This document shows positions 9,546 to 18,638 of a DNA stretch of 64,000 nucleotides, piece after piece. The stretch's first letter is position 1; each line of letters opens with the position of its first letter. Origin of the DNA: CAVUMR01 sp963742715 (GTDB taxonomy: Bacteria > Actinomycetota > Actinomycetes > Mycobacteriales > Micromonosporaceae); the NCBI GenBank assembly GCA_963742715.1, contig CAVUMR010000002.1, forward strand, positions 310,001 through 374,000. The letters are read 5' to 3'. The notes beneath the pieces are model-generated. The model ran no database searches, had not been told where the DNA came from, and worked only from the letters and a program-made list of their open reading frames with translations. A program made the position numbers and the translations under genes.

Positions 9546-10570
9546 CGGTCACAACCACGGCCGGGTTGCTCGGCGAGGAGCTGCGCCGGACGGTACGCGG
9601 CGCGCTCGCGGACGGGTCCGACCCGTGGCCGGCGCTGGTCGAACTCGGAGTGTTCGGTTACGCGGTGCCGGTCGACGCCGGCGGGCTCGATCTCGGGCTG
9701 CGCGCCGCCGCGCTGGTCTGCGAGGAGCTGGGTCGGGCGCTGGTACGCCCGCTGCCGCTGGACACGATGACCGCCGCCGACCATCTGGTCGCGGCGCGGG
9801 ACGGGCGCGCGGAGCGGTGGGCGGCCGGGGAGGTGCCGACCGCGGTCGCCGTGCTGACCGAGGCGACGCTGCGGGACGACACGCTCACCGGCCGGGCCGG
9901 CTACGTCACCCAGCCGGCCGGGGCGCTCCTCGTCGCGGCGCCGGACGGCAGCGTCCGCCTGCTGCCGGTCGACCGTCCAGGCTGGTCGGCCCGGCCGCTC
10001 GGGGCCATCGCCGACGCCGGGCTCGCCGAGCTGATCTTCACAAACCTGCCGGTGTACGCGCGCGACGCGGTCGACGTGCCCTGGTACCCGCCGGAGGTGC
10101 TGGCCCGGGACCGGGTACGACGCGCCGCCTACCTGGTCGGACTCGCCGACGAGGCGTTCCGGCTGAGCGTGCGGCACACCCGCGCGCGTACCCAGTTCGA
10201 CCGTCCGCTCGCGGACAACCAGGTGATCGGGTTCGCGCTGGCCGAGACCGCCGCCCGGCTGGCGGCCGCGCGCCGGCTCACGTACCACGCCGCCGGTCAG
10301 GCCGACCGGTACACCGCGGACGCGTTGCCGGTCGCGACCCAGGCGCTCGCGATGGCGGCCGAACTCGCGCTGTCGAGCACCCGGCAGGGGGTACAACTGC
10401 ACGGCGCGTTCGGGATGACCACGGCCGCCTCGATCCAGCGGTACTACCGGCACGCCCTGGTCGAAGCGGTACGCGGCGGCCGGCCGGCGGCGCTGTGGGC
10501 CGAAGCGGGCCGGTTGGTTGTCCAGCACCTGGCAGCCGGACCCGCCGGCGGTTCGGCGGTCACCGCGTGA
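9542..10570 (+). CDS. Acyl-CoA dehydrogenase-like flavoprotein, beta-type subunit
   Basis: 342 residues, shorter than a full ACAD. The C-terminal helical bundle is the recognisable part: HTRARTQFDRPLADNQ and LHGAFGMTT are classic ACAD signatures (flavin contacts and the HGxxGxT loop). The N-terminal half is diverged. ATG start overlaps the previous stop (ATGA), so the two ACAD-like proteins are translationally coupled and probably form one complex. Neither chain shows the usual YEGT glutamate; if this chain supplies the base, it sits elsewhere. The same alpha-beta order is preserved inside a single polypeptide in the mirror operon, which supports the pairing. Confidence 0.85.
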   Translation: MTVTTTAGLLGEELRRTVRGALADGSDPWPALVELGVFGYAVPVDAGGLDLGLRAAALVCEELGRALVRPLPLDTMTAADHLVAARDGRAERWAAGEVPTAVAVLTEATLRDDTLTGRAGYVTQPAGALLVAAPDGSVRLLPVDRPGWSARPLGAIADAGLAELIFTNLPVYARDAVDVPWYPPEVLARDRVRRAAYLVGLADEAFRLSVRHTRARTQFDRPLADNQVIGFALAETAARLAAARRLTYHAAGQADRYTADALPVATQALAMAAELALSSTRQGVQLHGAFGMTTAASIQRYYRHALVEAVRGGRPAALWAEAGRLVVQHLAAGPAGGSAVTA

Positions 10571-11976
10571 GCAGTGGCGACGCGCCCGGCACCACTCAGC
10601 CGGCGAGCACCACGGAGCCGGCGAGCACCACTCAGCCGACCAGCACCACTCAGCCGGCCAGCACCACTCAGCCGGCCAGCACCACTCAGCCGGCCAGCGC
10701 CACAGAGCCGGTTGCCGGGCCGGTCACCGAGCCGGCGCCGGCGAAGAGCCTCAACCGGCACCGCGACTTCAACCTGCTGTGGGCCGGCCAGAGCATCTCC
10801 GAGTTCGGCTCGGAGATCAGCGGCGTGGCGTTGCCGCTGGTAGCGATCGTCACGCTGGCCGCGACCCCGGCCGAGCAGGGCACCCTGTCCGCGCTCGGCC
10901 GGCTGCCGTTCCTGCTGTACCTGTTCGCCGGCGTGTGGGTGGACCGGTTCCGGCGCCGGCCGGTGATGATCAGTACCGACATCGCCCGCGCGGTGCTGCT
11001 GCTCAGCGTGCCGGTGCTGGTCTGGCTCGGGCTGCTGTCCATCCCGCTGCTCGCGGTACTGCTGCTCGCGATCATGGTGCTGTCGGTGTGGTTCGACGTC
11101 GCGTACGCCTCGCTGTTGCCGTCGATCGTGTCGCGGGACGAGCTGGTCCGCGGCAACGCCCGGCTGGAGGTGAGCCGGTCCGGCGCGCAGATCGTCGGCC
11201 CGAGCCTGGGCGGTTCGCTGGTACAACTCCTGAGCGCGCCGGCCGTGCTCCTCGCCGACGCGGTGTCATTCGTCGTCTCCGCGGTCACGCTCAGCCGCCT
11301 GCGTACCGTCGAAAAGCCCCCGGAGCGGGTCGACGGCGAACGCCGCAGCGTCCGCGCGGACATCGCCGAGGGGCTGCGGTTCGTGTTCGGGCACCGGCAA
11401 CTGCGCGCGCTGGTCATCGCGGTCGGGATCGGCAACCTGTTCTGGGCGATGCAGACCGCGCTGCTGCTGCTGTTCGCGATCCGGTCGCTGGAACTGCCGC
11501 CGGCGATGGTCGGCCTGGTGCTCGCCGCGGCCGGGCCGGGCGCGTTGGTCGGCTCACTGCTGGCCGGACCGGCGCTGCGGCGGCTCGGCCTCGGACCGGC
11601 GCTGATCAGCGCGATCGCGCTGTTCGGGCTGGCCTCGCTGCTGGTGCCGGCCGCGCCGGACGGGTTGGCCGGGGCCGGCTTCCTGGCCGCCGCGCAGTTC
11701 CTGGCCACGCTCGGGTTCCAGATCTCGTCGATCAACTTCGTCAGCCTGCGCCAGGCGATGACCCCGGACCGGCTGCTCGGCCGGGTCAACGCGACGTTCC
11801 GGTTCGTCGGGCTGGGCATCTCGCCGCTCGGCTCGCTCGCCGGCGGCCTGCTCGGTTCGACGGTCGGGCTGCGGCCGACGCTGCTGGTCGCCGCGATCGG
11901 GTTGCTGATCTCGCCGCCGATGCTGCTGATGACGTCGGTACGCCGGCTCCGTGAGGCGCCCGCGCAGGTGGAGTGA
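10567..11976 (+). CDS. MFS exporter with repetitive N-terminal tail
   Basis: 469 residues, about 12 membrane segments, in the MFS_3/EntS-like style (WAGQSISEFGSEISGVALPL at the first helix, then DRFRRRP). This family exports siderophores and other small peptides, so the gene is the probable exporter of the NRPS product. The first 60 residues are a soluble tail with about seven STTQPA-like hexapeptides encoded by an 18-base repeat. GTG start overlaps the upstream ACAD stop (GTGA). It ends the left operon, 20 bases before the converging NRPS stop. Its homologue in the mirror operon is at 18635-20146; that copy has a Pro/Ala-rich tail at the other end. Confidence 0.9.
   Translation: MSSGDAPGTTQPASTTEPASTTQPTSTTQPASTTQPASTTQPASATEPVAGPVTEPAPAKSLNRHRDFNLLWAGQSISEFGSEISGVALPLVAIVTLAATPAEQGTLSALGRLPFLLYLFAGVWVDRFRRRPVMISTDIARAVLLLSVPVLVWLGLLSIPLLAVLLLAIMVLSVWFDVAYASLLPSIVSRDELVRGNARLEVSRSGAQIVGPSLGGSLVQLLSAPAVLLADAVSFVVSAVTLSRLRTVEKPPERVDGERRSVRADIAEGLRFVFGHRQLRALVIAVGIGNLFWAMQTALLLLFAIRSLELPPAMVGLVLAAAGPGALVGSLLAGPALRRLGLGPALISAIALFGLASLLVPAAPDGLAGAGFLAAAQFLATLGFQISSINFVSLRQAMTPDRLLGRVNATFRFVGLGISPLGSLAGGLLGSTVGLRPTLLVAAIGLLISPPMLLMTSVRRLREAPAQVE
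10603..10712 (+). repeat. 18-bp coding repeat in exporter tail
   Basis: About six near-identical copies of an 18-base unit (accactcagccggccagc and variants) encode STTQPA-type hexapeptides ahead of the first membrane segment. Copy number could vary by slippage without shifting the frame. Confidence 0.85.
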
Positions 11977-11985
11977 CCCGGCCTG

Positions 11986-12002
11986 GACTGACTGCTTCAG
12001 TC
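11986..12002. terminator. Small hairpin between convergent operons
   Basis: GACTGA and TCAGTC form a six-base-pair inverted repeat with a five-base loop, spanning the 20-base gap and the stop of the minus-strand NRPS. It is the only dyad seen between the two operons and has no T-run, so it is a weak terminator candidate at best. Confidence 0.35.
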
Positions 12003-15000
12003 GTCGGTGACGAGCCGGCGCAGGTCGGCCAGCCGGACGTCCGGGTCCTCGGTGCCGCGCCGCAGGATCTCCTCGAACGCGGCGTGCCAGCGCGCCACCT
12101 CGTCCGGCTCGAACAGCGCCGCGTCGTACTCCAGCCCACCGGCGATCGCGTCGGCCCGCTGCCGGAGCATGATGCTGATCTCGAACCGCGCGTTCACCGG
12201 GCTGTACACCTCCATGATCGGGGCGAAGTCCCGGCCGGTGTCGTCCAGTACGACGTCCATGCCGAAGCCGCGGAACCCACCGGAGCCGGCCGGCGCGTTC
12301 TGCACCGAGAAGTGCGCCACCAGCGTCGAGTCGGGCAGCCCCAACTCCTGCCGGAGCATCTCGAACGGCACGTCATGGTGCGCGAACGCCTGCATGCTCG
12401 TAGTGCGTACCTGCCGGACGAATTCCCCGAACGTCAGCGAGCCGGTCGGTCGCAGCCGGACCACTACCCGGTTGACGAACCAGCCGACCAGCGGCTCCCA
12501 GCCGGACCGCACCCGCAGTGCGTTCGGCGTCACCACCGCCACGTCGTCGGTACCGGCCGCGGCGCCGAGCACGATCGCGTACGCGGCGAGCGTCACCATG
12601 TACAGGGTCGCGCCGAGTTGCCGCCCCACCGCCAGGGTGCCGTCGCCGACCTCGGCCGGCAGCCGCACGTTGCGCCACCCGTGCCGGAACTCGTGACCTG
12701 GTCGCGCGGTCGCGGTCGGCAGGCCGAGCGGGCGTACGTCGGACAGCTCGTCCCGCCACCAGTCCAGATCCCGGGGGTACCCGGGGCCGGCCACGTAACC
12801 CCGGTGCCAGTCGATGAACTCGGCGTAGTCGGAGGTCAGCGGCGCGAGCGCGGGCGCCTCGCCGGTGACGTGCGCCTGGTAGGCGGTACCGATCTCACCG
12901 AGCTGTACCCCGACCGACCACCCGTCGGTCACCAAATGGTGGATGGTCCACTGCACGACATGGTCGTCCGGTGCCAACCGGTACACCACAACTCTGATCA
13001 TCGGGCCGGTGGCCAGGTCGAACGGCCGCTCGTTCTCCTCGCGTACCAGCCGCCGGACCGTGGTCAACCGCGCGTCGAGATCGGCGCCGGGCACCTCGAC
13101 CAGCGCGAACGGCACCGGTTCCGCGGGTTGTACCCGCTGCACCGGCCCGTCCGGCCCGTCCGCCACGGTCACCCGCAGCGGAGCGTGCCGCTCGACCATC
13201 GTGTCGAACGCGCGGTGCAGCGCGTCGAGGTCCAGCGCGCCGACCAGCCGGAGCGCGAACGGGGCGTGGTACCCGGGATTGCTGCCGGTGATCTGGATCG
13301 CCTCGTACAGCGCCTGCTGCGGGTACGACAGCGGCAGCGTGACACCGGCTTCCATCCGGCGCGCCGGGGTGGCGGGCTCGGCGCTGGCGGGCTGGTCGCC
13401 GTACAGCCGCTGCTGTTCGTCGTCCGAGCGTTGCTTCGCCCGCTCCACCAGCCGGGCCAGGTGCGCCACGGTCGGCTCGGTGAACAACTCGGTGAGGCTG
13501 ATCTCCACGCCGTACCGGTCCCGCACCCGGGAGGTGACCTGGGTGGCCTGCAGCGAGTTGCCGCCGAGGCTGAAGAAGTCGTCGGTACGCCCGACCCGGT
13601 CCACCCCGAGCAGGGTGGCGAACACCTCGTTGGCCAGCACCCGCTCGGTGTCGGTCCAGTCGTCGGTATCCGGTCCCGCGGTCGCCTCCGGCCGGGCCGG
13701 TGCCGGCAGCGCCCGCCGGTCCACCTTGCCGGTCGGGGTGAGCGGTACCCGGTCCAGCACCGCCATCCGGGTCGGCACCATGTACTCCGGCAGCCGCCGG
13801 GCCGCCGCCTCCCGCACCGTGGCCAGGTCCGGCGGCGTGGCCGGGTCGGCCGGTACCAGGTAGGCGACCAGGTGCCGGGTGCCGTCGTCGTCCCACGGCT
13901 CGACCACCACCTGCCGTGCCCACGGCTCCGCGGCCAGTACCGCCTCCACCTCGCCGAGTTCGACCCGGAAGCCGCGCAGCTTCACCTGCCGGTCGACCCG
14001 GCCGAGGAACTCCAGTACGCCGTCAGTGGTCCAGCGGGCGAGGTCACCGGTGCGGTACATCCTGGCGCCCGGCCGCGGCGCGTACGGGTCCGGCACGAAC
14101 CGGTCCGCGGTCAGCCCGGGCTGGCCGAGGTACCCGCGCGCCAGCCCCGCACCGCCGATGCACAGTTCACCGGGTACGCCGACCGGCAGCGGCCGGAGCC
14201 GCTCGTCGAGGACGTACGCGCGGTGGTTCACCATCGGCCGGCCGATCGGGGGTACCAGCCCGCCGGACGGTGGCTCGCAGCGCATCAACGTGACCGCGAC
14301 CGTGGTCTCGGTCGGCCCGTACCCGTTCCAGAACTCGCGCTCGGGAGTGGCCCAGACGTCCACCAGCGCACCGGCCGGCGCTTCGCCGCCCACCGAGACG
14401 AGGCGCAGGTCGGGCAGCAGCTCCGGGCGCAGCAGCGGCATCAGGCTCGGCGGCAACTCCGCGGCGGTGACCCGCTTGTCCACCAGCAGCCGCTGCAGCG
14501 TGTCGACGGACAGCCGCTCCTCGTCGCCGGCCAGTACCAGCGTCGCGCCGGCGCACAGCGCGGTCCACAGGTCGAACACGGACACGTCGAAGGTGAGCGC
14601 GGCGAAGCCGAGCAACCGGCTGGTCTCGTCGATGGAGTACGCCTGCGCGATGTGTCGGGAGAAGTCCACCACCGCGCGGTGCTCGACCAGTACGCCCTTG
14701 GGCTCGCCGGTACTGCCGGACGTGTAGATCACGTAGGCGGCCGAGTCGGGCCGGGCACCTGGAAGCTCTCCCGACGCCTCTCCCGCTGGCAGGACGGCAG
14801 GTGGCGGGTCGAGGGTGATGACCGGCAGGCCGTCGAACTTGTCGGCCAGTTCCGCGGTCGTGACCGTGGCGACCGCGGCCGCGTCGGTGGTGACGAAACC
14901 GATCCGGGCGGCCGGGTACGCCGGGTCGACCGGCAGGTACGCGGCACCGGCGAGCATGACGCCGAGCGGTGCCCACACCATCGCGGCGCCGCGCGGCAGG

Positions 15001-18000
15001 CAGACCGCGACCCGATCGTCGAGCCGTACTCCGGTCGCCCGCAGTCGCGCCGCGAGCACGCTGGCCCGTTCGACGAGTTCCGCGTAGGTGAGCGTCCCGT
15101 CCGGTCCGTCGATCGCGATCGACTCCGGCGCGGCCGCCGCCCGGGCCAGTACCAGCTCCGGCAGCGTCGCCGGCCGGTCGGCTGTCTCCTGCTCAGTCGC
15201 GCTGCCGCCGTCGGCCCAGGTGAGCAGCTGGTCGTGCTCGGTCCTGGTCACCAGCGCGGCCGGGGCGAGCCGGCGCCGCGGCTCGGCCAGGCCCTGTCGG
15301 AGCAGCTCAGCGGCCCGGTGCAGCAGGTTCTCCACGGTCCCGGGCAGCACCCGCGACCGGTCGAACACCGCGGTCAGCGTGGTCCGGCCCGAGTCACTAC
15401 CGGGGGCGATGTCGATGCCGATCGAGGCGCCGGCGTGGGCGGCGAGACAGCCGGGGCGATCGTGTACCGCGACGCTCAGATAGGGCTGCTCGGCCAGCAG
15501 CGGCCGGAGCTCGGACCAGGGCACCTCCCCGTTGCGCCGGGCACCGGTGAGCGACGCGTCGGCCGCATCGCGGATCGCGCCGAAACCGCTGGTCAGGTCC
15601 ACTGCGAGTCGTACCGGGAGCATCCGCGCGTACGGTCCGGGCACACCGGCCAGCTCGACGGGAAGCTCGGGCCGGAGCACGACCCCGAGTACCACGTCGT
15701 CGTCCTGCCCGGCGATCGCGAGGACCGCGCCGAGCGCCGCGCACCACTCGGCCGTCCCGGCATCGGGGGTCGCCACGGTCACGCTCAGCTCGCCGGCGTC
15801 CGGCTCGTCGGTCCTGGCGGTGCCGGTGGCGACCGGCACCCGGTCGGCCGGGATGCCGGCCGGCGGTACCCCGGCCAGCGCCTTCCGCCAGTACGCGAGC
15901 TGCTCGCTGCGCAGTGCCGACTGCCGCGGATCGGCCTGCCAGTGCGCGTAGTCGCCGTGATCAAGCGCGCCGGCCGCACCACTGCCACTCGCGACCGGGT
16001 CGGCCAGCAGGGCGAGCGACTCGCAGTCGAGGGCATCCGCGTCGGCGCACCACAGCCGCTGGCCGGTCTCGTCGGTACGGATCCCCACCGCCGGCACCGG
16101 CTTGTCGCCGTCGCCCGCCGGTACCGCCGCCCAAGGGCGCAGGGTTGCCCCAGCGAGTTCCTGCCATTGCCGCTGCGCGGTGGACAGCGGTGCCTCGCCG
16201 CCGCGATGCCGCAGTCGGGGAGTGGCCCGCTGCGCTTTCCGCAGCCGCTCCAGGAAAGCGGTACGACGGTCCGCGGGCAACCGGTCCAACCGGGCGGCCA
16301 GCGGCTCCGGTACCGGCTGGTCGGTCACCGGTACGTGGCTTGCCGCGACCAGTGCGGCCCGGTCGGTGTGTCCGGCGACGGTACGGGGGAGCCACGGCAC
16401 CGGCTCGACCACGGTCGGCAGCAGCTCCGGCGGTACCGACCGGCGCAGGTCGTCGAGCAGGTGTACCGGGTCGAGTGGCGCCCAGCCGTTCGCTCCGGCG
16501 GGTACCACCCAGGCGACCGTGCCGCGGTCCGGATCGTCCACCACCGCCGCCTCGGCCACACCTGGCTGGCTGGCGAGCTGCTGCTCCACCCATACCGACT
16601 CGTCATCGGGGGTACGACCGAGCTGGTCGAGCTGGCCGTCGGGAAGTTCCCGGCACCGCAGGCCGGTACGGACGAGTTGGCCGTCCCGGCGCAGGACGAG
16701 CTCACCGGCGGCTCCGAGCGGTACCGGCCGACCCCGACCGTCCGCCACGAAACCGTCCGCCACCACGCCCAGCCGCGTCGCCTCCTCGGGCGACCGGATC
16801 GGCGCGTACGCGCGTACACCGTCCAGTCTGGACAGTTGGCAACCGGCGGCGAGCAACTGGGCGACGAGCGCGGGCGATGGTGGGTCGCCTGCGGCGACCG
16901 CGTGCGTCCCCGGCCGCGCGAGGCCGGCCAGCAGCCCCGGTGGAGCCACCACCACGGTCGCGTCCGGGCCCCCCGAGGCTGGTGCAGCGAGGGCGCCGGC
17001 CGGATCGGGCGCGTTGTCCAACGGGTCGACGTGGTGCAGCGTGGCGCCGGCCGCGGCCACCGCTTCCCGCAGCGGGACCAGCACCGGATCATCGGTGGCC
17101 AGTACCGCGAGCGCCCTGTCCTTTTCGGACAGTCGCAGTTCTCCCGGAGGTACCCCCGCCGGGGTCTGGGTCGCGGCCGGCGGTGCTGCCGCCTCTTCGC
17201 CCAGCTCGGCCGGCAGCGGTGCGATCGCGTCCGGCAGGGCCAGGTCGGCGAGCCGCAGGTCCGGGTCGGCCGCGACCAGTGCGCCGATCAGCGCGGCGTA
17301 GTGGCCGGCCATCCGCTCGGCCACCGGATGCGACAACCGTCGGCGGTCGTAGTCGACCCGCACCCACACCCGGTCGCCGGGCAGCGCCACCGCGACCGCG
17401 AGCGGGATGCTGGTCCGCTCGACCCGCTGGACGACCTCGAGCGTCACGCCGCCAACGCCGTCGGGTTGGTCCTGCTCCCGGCGCCAGTAGTTCTGGAAGG
17501 CGACCACGGTCTCGAACAGCGGGCGCCGGGGCGGCACGCCACTGCAGCGCTGCGCGGTGGAGACCGGGACCTGCTCGTACCGCCGGGAGCGGAGCAGCCG
17601 GTCCTGTGCGTCACGCAGCCAGTCGCCGACCGGGCGGTCCTCGTCCACGTCGAGGCGGATCGGCACCGTGTTGACGAACATGCCGACCCGGCGCCCGGCG
17701 CCGTCGAGTTCGGCCGGCCGGCCGGACACGGTCATCCCGAACAGCGCGTCCGGCACGCCGGCGTACCGGGCCAGCAGCAGGCCCCAGGCGGCGTGTACCA
17801 CCGTGCTGGGCAGCAGCCCGCGCTCGCGGGCCAGCCGCTCGACCGTGCGCTCGGTCCCGGTGCGCAGCTCGGTGACGACCCGGCCCCACTCGATCGCGCC
17901 GGTCTGGTCGCCGACCCGGCCGAGGTTGTCGGCGCCGAGCGGGGTGGCGCGGGTGACGTCGGCGAGCAGCTCCTTGTAGTACTGCTCGGCGTCCGGCTCG

Positions 18001-18638
18001 CTGTCGCCGTCTGCCCCGGCGGCACCGGCGGCACTGGCGCTACCGGTGGGAATGCCGCCCTGGTCGCGCAGCCACCGGACGTACTCGCCGAACGGCCGGG
18101 GCCGGGTCAGCCGCGGGGCGCGCGACTCGACCCGGGCACCGAGCAGTTCGAGCAGCTCAGCGTGCAGGATCGGCACGCTCCAGCCGTCCAGGATCAGGTG
18201 GTGGTGCGTGGTCACCACGTTCCACCGGTCGTCGGCCACCCGCACCGCGTGTACCAGCAGCAACGGTGGCTTGCGCGGATCCATCGCGGTGGTGCGGTGC
18301 CGGGCCAGTACGTCCGCCAGCCGCTGGTCGATCTCGCGCTGCTCGGCGCCGCGCAGGTCGTCGACGGGTACCGGCAGCTCCGCCTGCCCGAAGACGACCT
18401 GCAGTGGCTGGTCCCCGGCGTCGGCGGAGAAGCCGCTGCGGAGCACGGTGTGCCGGGCCACCAGGTCGGCGAAGCCGGCCCGCAGGAGCTCCGGATCCGG
18501 TACCCCGGTGATCGCGAGGACCAGCTGCTGGCGGTACAGCGGCTCGGTCGGCGCACCGATCGCGTGGAAGAGCATGCCCTGCTGCATCGGGGTCAGCGGA
18601 TAGATGTCCGCCACCGTGCGGGCGGCCGGCTGGGTCAT
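11997..18638 (-). CDS. NRPS, C-[A remnant]-[C remnant]-A-PCP-C
   Basis: 2,213 residues. Intact C domain at about 10-450 (IYPLTPMQQGMLFH, HHLILDGWS with D151). Residues about 500-765 are a partial adenylation domain: tail motifs survive (AAGELVLRR, LPRTVAGHTDRAAL) but the phosphate-binding and YGPTE motifs are gone and the A10 lysine is His. Residues about 775-1125 begin with a typical inter-module linker (LAARLDRLPADRRTAFLERL) and continue as a condensation domain without HHxxxDG. Then a full adenylation domain (about 1155-1645, YTSGSTGEPKGV, NGYGPTE), carrier serine 1695 and a terminal C domain (about 1766-2200, HHLVTDGWS). The active pocket reads D-V-F-E-V-V-G-V-A-K, identical to the A domain at 3400-8346. 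Start overlaps the exporter stop by four bases. The decayed A-C segment looks like a fossil module. Confidence 0.93.
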   Translation of the reverse strand: MTQPAARTVADIYPLTPMQQGMLFHAIGAPTEPLYRQQLVLAITGVPDPELLRAGFADLVARHTVLRSGFSADAGDQPLQVVFGQAELPVPVDDLRGAEQREIDQRLADVLARHRTTAMDPRKPPLLLVHAVRVADDRWNVVTTHHHLILDGWSVPILHAELLELLGARVESRAPRLTRPRPFGEYVRWLRDQGGIPTGSASAAGAAGADGDSEPDAEQYYKELLADVTRATPLGADNLGRVGDQTGAIEWGRVVTELRTGTERTVERLARERGLLPSTVVHAAWGLLLARYAGVPDALFGMTVSGRPAELDGAGRRVGMFVNTVPIRLDVDEDRPVGDWLRDAQDRLLRSRRYEQVPVSTAQRCSGVPPRRPLFETVVAFQNYWRREQDQPDGVGGVTLEVVQRVERTSIPLAVAVALPGDRVWVRVDYDRRRLSHPVAERMAGHYAALIGALVAADPDLRLADLALPDAIAPLPAELGEEAAAPPAATQTPAGVPPGELRLSEKDRALAVLATDDPVLVPLREAVAAAGATLHHVDPLDNAPDPAGALAAPASGGPDATVVVAPPGLLAGLARPGTHAVAAGDPPSPALVAQLLAAGCQLSRLDGVRAYAPIRSPEEATRLGVVADGFVADGRGRPVPLGAAGELVLRRDGQLVRTGLRCRELPDGQLDQLGRTPDDESVWVEQQLASQPGVAEAAVVDDPDRGTVAWVVPAGANGWAPLDPVHLLDDLRRSVPPELLPTVVEPVPWLPRTVAGHTDRAALVAASHVPVTDQPVPEPLAARLDRLPADRRTAFLERLRKAQRATPRLRHRGGEAPLSTAQRQWQELAGATLRPWAAVPAGDGDKPVPAVGIRTDETGQRLWCADADALDCESLALLADPVASGSGAAGALDHGDYAHWQADPRQSALRSEQLAYWRKALAGVPPAGIPADRVPVATGTARTDEPDAGELSVTVATPDAGTAEWCAALGAVLAIAGQDDDVVLGVVLRPELPVELAGVPGPYARMLPVRLAVDLTSGFGAIRDAADASLTGARRNGEVPWSELRPLLAEQPYLSVAVHDRPGCLAAHAGASIGIDIAPGSDSGRTTLTAVFDRSRVLPGTVENLLHRAAELLRQGLAEPRRRLAPAALVTRTEHDQLLTWADGGSATEQETADRPATLPELVLARAAAAPESIAIDGPDGTLTYAELVERASVLAARLRATGVRLDDRVAVCLPRGAAMVWAPLGVMLAGAAYLPVDPAYPAARIGFVTTDAAAVATVTTAELADKFDGLPVITLDPPPAVLPAGEASGELPGARPDSAAYVIYTSGSTGEPKGVLVEHRAVVDFSRHIAQAYSIDETSRLLGFAALTFDVSVFDLWTALCAGATLVLAGDEERLSVDTLQRLLVDKRVTAAELPPSLMPLLRPELLPDLRLVSVGGEAPAGALVDVWATPEREFWNGYGPTETTVAVTLMRCEPPSGGLVPPIGRPMVNHRAYVLDERLRPLPVGVPGELCIGGAGLARGYLGQPGLTADRFVPDPYAPRPGARMYRTGDLARWTTDGVLEFLGRVDRQVKLRGFRVELGEVEAVLAAEPWARQVVVEPWDDDGTRHLVAYLVPADPATPPDLATVREAAARRLPEYMVPTRMAVLDRVPLTPTGKVDRRALPAPARPEATAGPDTDDWTDTERVLANEVFATLLGVDRVGRTDDFFSLGGNSLQATQVTSRVRDRYGVEISLTELFTEPTVAHLARLVERAKQRSDDEQQRLYGDQPASAEPATPARRMEAGVTLPLSYPQQALYEAIQITGSNPGYHAPFALRLVGALDLDALHRAFDTMVERHAPLRVTVADGPDGPVQRVQPAEPVPFALVEVPGADLDARLTTVRRLVREENERPFDLATGPMIRVVVYRLAPDDHVVQWTIHHLVTDGWSVGVQLGEIGTAYQAHVTGEAPALAPLTSDYAEFIDWHRGYVAGPGYPRDLDWWRDELSDVRPLGLPTATARPGHEFRHGWRNVRLPAEVGDGTLAVGRQLGATLYMVTLAAYAIVLGAAAGTDDVAVVTPNALRVRSGWEPLVGWFVNRVVVRLRPTGSLTFGEFVRQVRTTSMQAFAHHDVPFEMLRQELGLPDSTLVAHFSVQNAPAGSGGFRGFGMDVVLDDTGRDFAPIMEVYSPVNARFEISIMLRQRADAIAGGLEYDAALFEPDEVARWHAAFEEILRRGTEDPDVRLADLRRLVTDD

